From 2-02-FULL-62-17 sp046153355 (GTDB lineage Bacteria; Pseudomonadota; Gammaproteobacteria; Burkholderiales; SG8-39), in contig JBJXEY010000538.1 of the NCBI GenBank assembly GCA_046153355.1, forward strand, positions 1 to 18,539: 18,539 bases of DNA, read 5' to 3'. Under the pieces are notes generated by a model, which did not search any database, was not told the origin of the DNA, and worked only from the letters and a program-made list of their open reading frames with translations. Shown piece by piece: positions 13,982-18,539 of this stretch. The position numbers and the translations under genes are program-made. How positions within the stretch are numbered: position 1 is the stretch's first letter; the number at the start of each line of letters is the position of its first letter.

Positions 13982-15091
13982 ATGAAAACCCGAGCCGCCG
14001 TCGCTTATGAAGCTGGAAAACCCCTGGTCATCGAACAAGTCGATCTTGATGGGCCAAAAATGGGCGAGGTGTTGGTCGAAATCAAGGCCAGCGGCATCTG
14101 TCATACCGACGAATTCACCCGATCAGGCGCCGATCCAGAGGGCCTATTCCCCGCGATATTTGGCCACGAAGGCGCCGGCGTGGTGGTGGACGTTGGGCCC
14201 GGCGTATCGACGCTTGCCAAAGGCGACCATGTGATTCCGCTCTATACCCCCGAGTGCCGTCAATGCAAATCGTGCCTATCGCGCAAGACCAATCTTTGCA
14301 CCGCCATTCGCGGCACCCAAGGCAAGGGCGTGATGCCCGATGGCAGTAGCCGTTTTTCGCTGGGCGGGAAAATGGTGCACCACTACATGGGCTGCTCGAC
14401 CTTTTCCAACTACACCGTGCTACCAGAGATCGCCCTGGCGAAAATAAGGCAGGACGCGCCGTTCGACAAGGTTTGCTACATCGGCTGCGGCGTCACCACC
14501 GGCATCGGCGCGGTAATCAATACGGCGAAAGTTGAAGCCGGCGCCAACGTGGTGGTGTTTGGCTTAGGGGGCATTGGTCTTAACGTCGTGCAAGGCGCGC
14601 GCCTGGTGGGCGCCAATATGATTGTCGGCGTCGACCTCAATCCGGCACGCGAGACGCTGGCGCGAAAATTTGGCATGACGCACTTTGTCAATCCCAAGGA
14701 TGTGGCCGGAGACCTCGTCGCGCACTTAGTGGAACTCACCGGCGGTGGCGCCGACTACAGCTTCGAATGTATCGGCAACGTGGATGTCATGCGCCAGGCG
14801 CTGGAATGCTGCCATCGTGGCTGGGGAGTCTCAGTAATCATCGGTGTCGCCGGTGCCGGCCAAGAAATCAAGACCCGCCCGTTTCAATTGGTGACCGGGC
14901 GCAAATGGATGGGCACAGCATTTGGCGGCGCGCGTGGCCGCACCGATGTGCCGCGTATTGTCGATTGGTACATGGAGGGCAAGATCAACATCGACGATCT
15001 CATTACCCACACCATGCCGCTTGACGATATCAACAAGGGCTTCGATCTGATGCATGCGGGAGAGTCGATTCGCAGCGTGGTGCTTTTCTAA
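13982..15091 (+). CDS. adhC: S-(hydroxymethyl)glutathione dehydrogenase (class III alcohol dehydrogenase)
   Basis: It oxidises the spontaneous formaldehyde-glutathione adduct to S-formylglutathione with NAD, the main glutathione-linked formaldehyde detoxification route; it can also reduce S-nitrosoglutathione. The 369 aa match the family (E. coli FrmA). Catalytic zinc ligands are Cys40 (GICHTDE), His62 with Glu63 (GHEGAG) and Cys169 (GCGVTTG). Structural zinc ligands are Cys92, 95, 98 and 106. The NAD motif GLGGIG is at 194-199, and SFECIGN and RPFQLVTGR are intact. The ATG at 13982 has GGAG five bases upstream; the frame is open to 13718 but that part overlaps pntA. No frmR repressor or S-formylglutathione hydrolase gene is adjacent. 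It is convergent with the AAA ATPase, 14 bp between stops. Confidence 0.95.
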   Translation: MKTRAAVAYEAGKPLVIEQVDLDGPKMGEVLVEIKASGICHTDEFTRSGADPEGLFPAIFGHEGAGVVVDVGPGVSTLAKGDHVIPLYTPECRQCKSCLSRKTNLCTAIRGTQGKGVMPDGSSRFSLGGKMVHHYMGCSTFSNYTVLPEIALAKIRQDAPFDKVCYIGCGVTTGIGAVINTAKVEAGANVVVFGLGGIGLNVVQGARLVGANMIVGVDLNPARETLARKFGMTHFVNPKDVAGDLVAHLVELTGGGADYSFECIGNVDVMRQALECCHRGWGVSVIIGVAGAGQEIKTRPFQLVTGRKWMGTAFGGARGRTDVPRIVDWYMEGKINIDDLITHTMPLDDINKGFDLMHAGESIRSVVLF

Positions 15092-15105
15092 GCGATCACG
15101 TGGTA

Positions 15106-16296
15106 TCAGGTTTTCCAACCGTCCCCAGGCATGATGCGCCGCATGAACTGATCGAATAGCGGCACCGTAAAGGCAGTATCGCCATGGTTGGGGCTCCAGA
15201 TCATGCCCTTGGCGATCAATTTATTGCGTGTCGGCCCAAACGAAGTCACTTTGCGCTCCAGCACCTGGGCGATATCGCCAGAGCGATGCGGGCCTGAACC
15301 GAGTTCGGCCATTGCCCGAAGATATTTTTTCTCGATCGGGGTCAGTCGATCGAACCTAACGCGAAAAAAACTTTCATCCAAGGCGGCGATGGCGGCTTTG
15401 GAAGCAAGCTCGACATCGGCGCTAGAAATGGGCGACAGTGCCGCCACATCCCAGGCGTGTTTGCCCCATTCTTGCAAAAAATAGGGATAGCCAAGCGTCT
15501 CGCGCACGATTTGATCCAATGCCCTGGGTTCGATGCTCGCGCCTTGCGCGGTTATTGGTTTTTCAATCGCGGTCGCGGCAATTGGCGGTTCGAGCGCGCC
15601 AATTTCCGGAAAATCGAATAGGCGTTCGGCGTAGGACTTGGCCTGCCCCATGCGCCCCCTTAGCTGCGGAAGCCCTGCGCCTACCAGCACTACTGGCAGA
15701 CTGCGCTGCGCGACGCGATGCAACGCGGTGATCAACGCCGCGAGTTGCGCCTCTTCCACATATTGCAATTCGTCGACGACCAGGGCGAGCGCGGTGCCAC
15801 CTTTGCGTGCGGCCATGCCCACGGCTTCGAGCAGCGCCTGCAAATCGTGTTCAAGATCGCCATTATCAGCAAGCCCCGGTTCAGGATCAAAATCAATACC
15901 TACCTCGATATCCTGAAACTTGATCTTCAACGCCTTGGCAAAGCCAGCCAATGCCCTTAAAGCGCGTTGCGCCAGATGTTTCGCTTGTTCATTGTTCGAT
16001 AAACGCAACAGTGCCTGGCGTAACTGCGGCGCCAATAGCGCCGGCAAAGATCGGTTCTCCGGCGCTTCGATGCGTACTGTCTGGATGTCGCGCGATTCGG
16101 CATCGTCGCGCATACGGTCAAGCAATACCGTTTTACCCACCCCGCGCAGCCCAACCATCAGGATACTTTTGCTCGGCAATCCGCGGCGCACACGTTCTAT
16201 TGCGACGCGAACCATCTCGCGCAATTCATCGCGCCCTGCCAATTCAGGTGGTTGGGTACCGGCGCCCGGCGCGAATGGGTTGGTTATGCGATCCAT
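15106..16296 (-). CDS. Standalone AAA ATPase (AAA_16/Orc1-Cdc6-like) with winged-helix-like C-terminus
   Basis: No specific function is recognised. The 396-aa protein starts DRITNPFAPGAGTQPPELAGRDEL, a common opening of bacterial AAA_16 ATPases. Walker A GLRGVGKT is at 49-56 and Walker B LALVVDE at 170-176, with a likely sensor region VVLVGAGLPQL near 202-212. After the ATPase core, residues about 315-385 (RLTPIEKKYLRAMAELG ... GDIAQVLERKVTSFGPTRNKLIAKGMI) look like a winged helix, giving an Orc1/Cdc6-like layout; DNA binding is inference. There is no signal peptide or membrane segment. The start is set at the ATG 16294-16296; a TTG at 16303-16305 overlaps the -10 box, so it could not be transcribed from that promoter. 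Neighbours (adhC, glcF) give no clue to its role. Confidence 0.8.
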   Translation of the reverse strand: MDRITNPFAPGAGTQPPELAGRDELREMVRVAIERVRRGLPSKSILMVGLRGVGKTVLLDRMRDDAESRDIQTVRIEAPENRSLPALLAPQLRQALLRLSNNEQAKHLAQRALRALAGFAKALKIKFQDIEVGIDFDPEPGLADNGDLEHDLQALLEAVGMAARKGGTALALVVDELQYVEEAQLAALITALHRVAQRSLPVVLVGAGLPQLRGRMGQAKSYAERLFDFPEIGALEPPIAATAIEKPITAQGASIEPRALDQIVRETLGYPYFLQEWGKHAWDVAALSPISSADVELASKAAIAALDESFFRVRFDRLTPIEKKYLRAMAELGSGPHRSGDIAQVLERKVTSFGPTRNKLIAKGMIWSPNHGDTAFTVPLFDQFMRRIMPGDGWKT

Positions 16297-16304
16297 GTTG
16301 GACA

Positions 16305-16346
16305 ATTATACTGAAATTATCGAGTTTATCTAAAAACGATAATTTC
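16305..16346 (-). promoter_or_regulatory. Promoter with perfect inverted repeat before the AAA ATPase gene
   Basis: On the minus strand a perfect TATAAT (16310-16305) ends eight bases before the ATG, so transcription should start within about two bases of the start codon: a likely leaderless mRNA. No Shine-Dalgarno site is present, which agrees. A perfect 10-bp inverted repeat (GAAATTATCG at 16313-16322, CGATAATTTC at 16337-16346, 14-base spacer) covers the spacer and -35 region and looks like an operator. The -35 itself is weak (4 of 6 at best). Confidence 0.5.
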
Positions 16347-16352
16347 GATAAC

Positions 16353-16412
16353 TTTGATCAAATTAACCCTGCCAAACCCTGATTTTGCCCAACTAAAACT
16401 CACAGAAACTCA
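16353..16412. promoter_or_regulatory. AT-rich upstream region with palindrome and helically spaced tracts
   Basis: Upstream of the AAA ATPase promoter lie the palindrome TTTGATCAAA (16353-16362) and two copies of AAACTCA (16396-16402 and 16406-16412) exactly 10 bp apart. Short A or T tracts recur at roughly helical spacing from 16332 to 16408, which could bend DNA. The stretch also carries the end of the glcF transcript; no intrinsic terminator is seen. Confidence 0.25.
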
Positions 16413-16428
16413 ATAACCACGCGCATCT

Positions 16429-17694
16429 TCAGCTATTTTCTCGATTTGTAGATAAGCTGCTATCGAACCATTCGATCCAATGCTCGACCGGCAAATGAGA
16501 GGTTTCGGCCAGGTGCGTGAGACAGCCAATATTGGCGGAGAGGATGCGCACCGGACCGCCTGAGACGAGCGCGGCCAATTTATTGGCACGCAGGTTTTCG
16601 GACAATGCGGGTTGAAGAATCGAGTAGGTTCCCGCCGAGCCACAACACAGGTGCGCATCTGGAATCGGCGTCAAGTCAGCGCCTGCGGTGCGCAGGATGC
16701 GCTCGGTAACGCCGCGAATCTTCTGCCCATGCTGGAGACTGCAGGGTGGATGAAACGCTATTTTCTCGGATGCGGCGCCCAATGATGCGAACCAAAGCGG
16801 TTCGGCGCCTGAATTGTTGCGCTGCATTTCCGACTCCACGACTTCGGCGATATCGCGACACAATTCACTGACCCGCGCGGCTTTGGCGGCATAGCCTGGA
16901 TCATGCGCGAGCAGATGCCCATATTCCTTCACCGTGACGCCGCAACCGCTGGCCGTCATGACTATTGCCTCGACGCCTGCCTCGATATGCGGCCACCACG
17001 CGTCGATTAAGGCGCGCATGTCATCCAGCCCATCGTCCTGGTAGTTCAGGTGATAGCGCAGCGCGCCACAACAGCCGGCGCCGGGCGCTTCGATTAACGA
17101 AATACCGGCCCGATCCAAAACACGCGCGGCGGCGGCGTTGATGCGCGGCGCAAGCGTACCCTGGACGCAGCCGGCCAATACCAGCATGCGGCGAGCGTGA
17201 CGCGCGATGGGCCAATCTCCAGCCTTCGCAGGCGTTTGCGGCACTTTCATCGCAATCGCTTGAGGCAACAGCGGCTTGAGCAATCGCCCAAGCCCTAACA
17301 GCGGGGCGAACAACCAAGGGCGCGGCAACACGGCCGATAGAACGCGCCGCTTGAGCGATGCCCAAGGGTTGCGCGGCACACGCGCTTCGACCAGACCGCG
17401 TCCAATATCGGCCAAGCGACCATAACTCACCCCCGACGGACAAGTGGTCTCGCAGGCGCGGCAGGTGAGGCAGCGATCCAGATGCAATTGCGTTTTCTCC
17501 GTGGGCGCGACGCCTTCGAGTACTTGCTTGATAAGGTAAATACGACCACGCGGGCCATCGAGCTCATCGCCCAACAACTGATAAGTCGGACAAGTGGCAT
17601 TGCAAAAACCGCAATGCACACATTTGCGCAGGATGGCATTGGCCTCTTGGCCCTCGGGCGTATCGCGAATCCAGTCGGCCAGTTCAGTCTGCAT
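16429..17694 (-). CDS. glcF: Glycolate oxidase iron-sulfur subunit
   Basis: This is the electron-transfer subunit of the membrane-associated GlcDEF complex, which oxidises glycolate (and some D-lactate) to glyoxylate. The protein has 421 aa (E. coli about 407). Two 4Fe-4S motifs are intact: Cys25, 28, 31, 35 and Cys75, 78, 81, 85. Two CCG-type cysteine-rich domains follow (LAGCVQGTLAPR at about 173-184 with GAGCCGALRYH at 205-215; PPCSLQHGQK and later HLCCGSAGTYSILQ). The segment ARVPRNPWASLKRRVLSAVL between them is typical of GlcF. The start lies two bases after the glcE stop, with GGAG about ten bases upstream, so translation is coupled. It is the last gene of the run; no terminator follows. 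Confidence 0.95.
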   Translation of the reverse strand: MQTELADWIRDTPEGQEANAILRKCVHCGFCNATCPTYQLLGDELDGPRGRIYLIKQVLEGVAPTEKTQLHLDRCLTCRACETTCPSGVSYGRLADIGRGLVEARVPRNPWASLKRRVLSAVLPRPWLFAPLLGLGRLLKPLLPQAIAMKVPQTPAKAGDWPIARHARRMLVLAGCVQGTLAPRINAAAARVLDRAGISLIEAPGAGCCGALRYHLNYQDDGLDDMRALIDAWWPHIEAGVEAIVMTASGCGVTVKEYGHLLAHDPGYAAKAARVSELCRDIAEVVESEMQRNNSGAEPLWFASLGAASEKIAFHPPCSLQHGQKIRGVTERILRTAGADLTPIPDAHLCCGSAGTYSILQPALSENLRANKLAALVSGGPVRILSANIGCLTHLAETSHLPVEHWIEWFDSSLSTNRENS

Positions 17695-17696
17695 GG

Positions 17697-18539
17697 CTAA
17701 AAATCTCCATACATACGGCCGCGATTAAAAATGCCTTGAGGATCGAAGGTTTGTTTCAAGCGCCGATGTATTGCCAACAGCGGCGCGGAGAGCGGTTGAA
17801 ATACCCCCTGCTCCTTATCCCCGCCACGAAATAGCGTGGCGTGTCCGCCTACTTTCGATGCTGCTTCCCGTATCAGGCGTGTTTCGGCGCTGCTTGCCAG
17901 CCAACGCAGCGCGCCATGCCATTCGATTAATTGTTCGCCCGGCAGAGATAACGGGGGAGCGTTCGATGGCACCGACAAGCGCCACAGTGGTTTGGGGTTA
18001 TTGAAATACGCATCGCTGTGCTCGCGAATACCACGCCAGAAACGCTCCGCCTGAACCGGTTCCACACTCGATCCACCTAGCTTCTCGGACGCCGCAATCA
18101 CCGCTGCTTCGGCACCGGAGAGTCGCACCGCCAAATCCCCATCGCTCCATGTGGTGGCCGATATCGGCAGCGAATGGCCTGCCCATTGATTCATGCTGGT
18201 AATCGCCTGAGCTTCGGGCATCTCTAAAACGAGTGTCGTTTCCACTTGAGGTAGCGGCAAGGTCTTAAGGGACACTTCAAGCAAAAGGCCAAGGGTGCCC
18301 ATTGCACCGGCCATCAGCCGCGACACATCGTAGCCAGCGACATTTTTCATCACCTGACCGCCAAAGCTGAGCACCTCGCCTCGGCCATCCATCATCTTCA
18401 CGCCCAGCACGAAATCACGCAGCGCGCCGGCACTGGCGCGTCGCGGGCCGGATAATCCCGCCGCAACCATGCCGCCCAGCGTTGCGTAGGGGCTAAAGTG
18501 CAGCGGCTCGAAGGCAAACATCTGGCCGTTGCGTGCAAG
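17697..18539 (-). CDS. glcE: Glycolate oxidase FAD-binding subunit, C-terminal part (cut by window edge)
   Basis: This is the second flavoprotein-type subunit of GlcDEF. The 280 visible residues run from LARNGQMFAFEPLHF to the stop and lack the N-terminus beyond the right edge; the family is about 350 aa. The FAD-binding segments are clear: YATLGGMVAAGLSGPRR, GALRDFVLGVKMMDGRGE and GGQVMKNVAGYDVSRL, all matching GlcE and the wider FAD_binding_4 family. The C-terminus (RLKQTFDPQGIFNRGRMY) is the usual FDP-x-GIFN-x-GR ending. The in-frame ATG at 18519-18521 is internal, not the start. The order glcE-glcF with a 2-bp gap predicts glcD further right. Confidence 0.94.
   Translation of the reverse strand, partial: LARNGQMFAFEPLHFSPYATLGGMVAAGLSGPRRASAGALRDFVLGVKMMDGRGEVLSFGGQVMKNVAGYDVSRLMAGAMGTLGLLLEVSLKTLPLPQVETTLVLEMPEAQAITSMNQWAGHSLPISATTWSDGDLAVRLSGAEAAVIAASEKLGGSSVEPVQAERFWRGIREHSDAYFNNPKPLWRLSVPSNAPPLSLPGEQLIEWHGALRWLASSAETRLIREAASKVGGHATLFRGGDKEQGVFQPLSAPLLAIHRRLKQTFDPQGIFNRGRMYGDF

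Noticed and set aside
1..18539. CRISPR array, tRNA, insertion sequence or prophage
   Set aside because: I found no regularly spaced repeats, cloverleaf-like sequence, transposase or phage gene on reading both strands.

Overview
The window reads as chromosomal DNA of a betaproteobacterium (inference). Supporting signs are the birA-coaX pair, a fused PntA, glcE-glcF, an FcbT/TakP-like TRAP transporter, class III alcohol dehydrogenase and moderately high GC. Coding density is high. I see no tRNA, rRNA, CRISPR array, insertion sequence or prophage gene. Thirteen protein genes are supported, two of them cut by the window edges. Eleven lie on the minus strand; only the ugpB-like gene and adhC lie on the plus strand.

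Layout. (1) 1-1115, minus: birA (biotin-protein ligase) overlaps coaX (type III pantothenate kinase, cut at the left edge). (2) 1116-1462: a 347-base gene-free region. It holds two near-consensus CRP-type palindromes exactly 52 bp apart and a strong plus-strand intrinsic terminator with no gene in front of it. A perfect TATAAT box for the next gene follows the terminator. I read this as a candidate ~70-nt small RNA or leader under CRP-family control. (3) 1463-2758, plus: a UgpB-like glycerol-3-phosphate-type binding protein without its permease or ATPase genes. (4) 2784-5720, minus: an NTF2-like protein, a YheT-family alpha/beta hydrolase and a phosphomannomutase/phosphoglucomutase. (5) 5805-9851, minus: a three-gene TRAP transporter, dctP-dctQ-dctM, with an intrinsic terminator between the binding-protein and permease genes. 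DctM is unusually long (702 aa), with a Pro/Ala/Gly-rich insertion flanked by two similar membrane segments. (6) 10103-13825, minus: pntA-pntB (proton-translocating transhydrogenase), then an orphan LutC/YkgG (LUD-domain) gene 11 bp later. (7) 13982-15091, plus: adhC/frmA, S-(hydroxymethyl)glutathione dehydrogenase, divergent from pntA. (8) 15106-16296, minus: a standalone AAA ATPase with a C-terminal winged-helix-like part. It has a TATAAT box so close to the ATG that the mRNA may be leaderless, and a perfect 10-bp inverted repeat overlaps the promoter. (9) 16429-18539, minus: glcF and glcE (glycolate oxidase subunits); glcE is cut at the right edge and glcD would lie beyond it.

A loose theme is uptake and oxidation of small organic acids (TRAP, GlcEF, LutC) together with redox balance and formaldehyde disposal (PntAB, AdhC). 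That grouping is inference. I do not see a clearly new defence or mobile system. The points most worth checking are the intergenic RNA/CRP region, the expanded DctM, the pntAB-lutC arrangement and the AAA ATPase with its elaborate upstream region.
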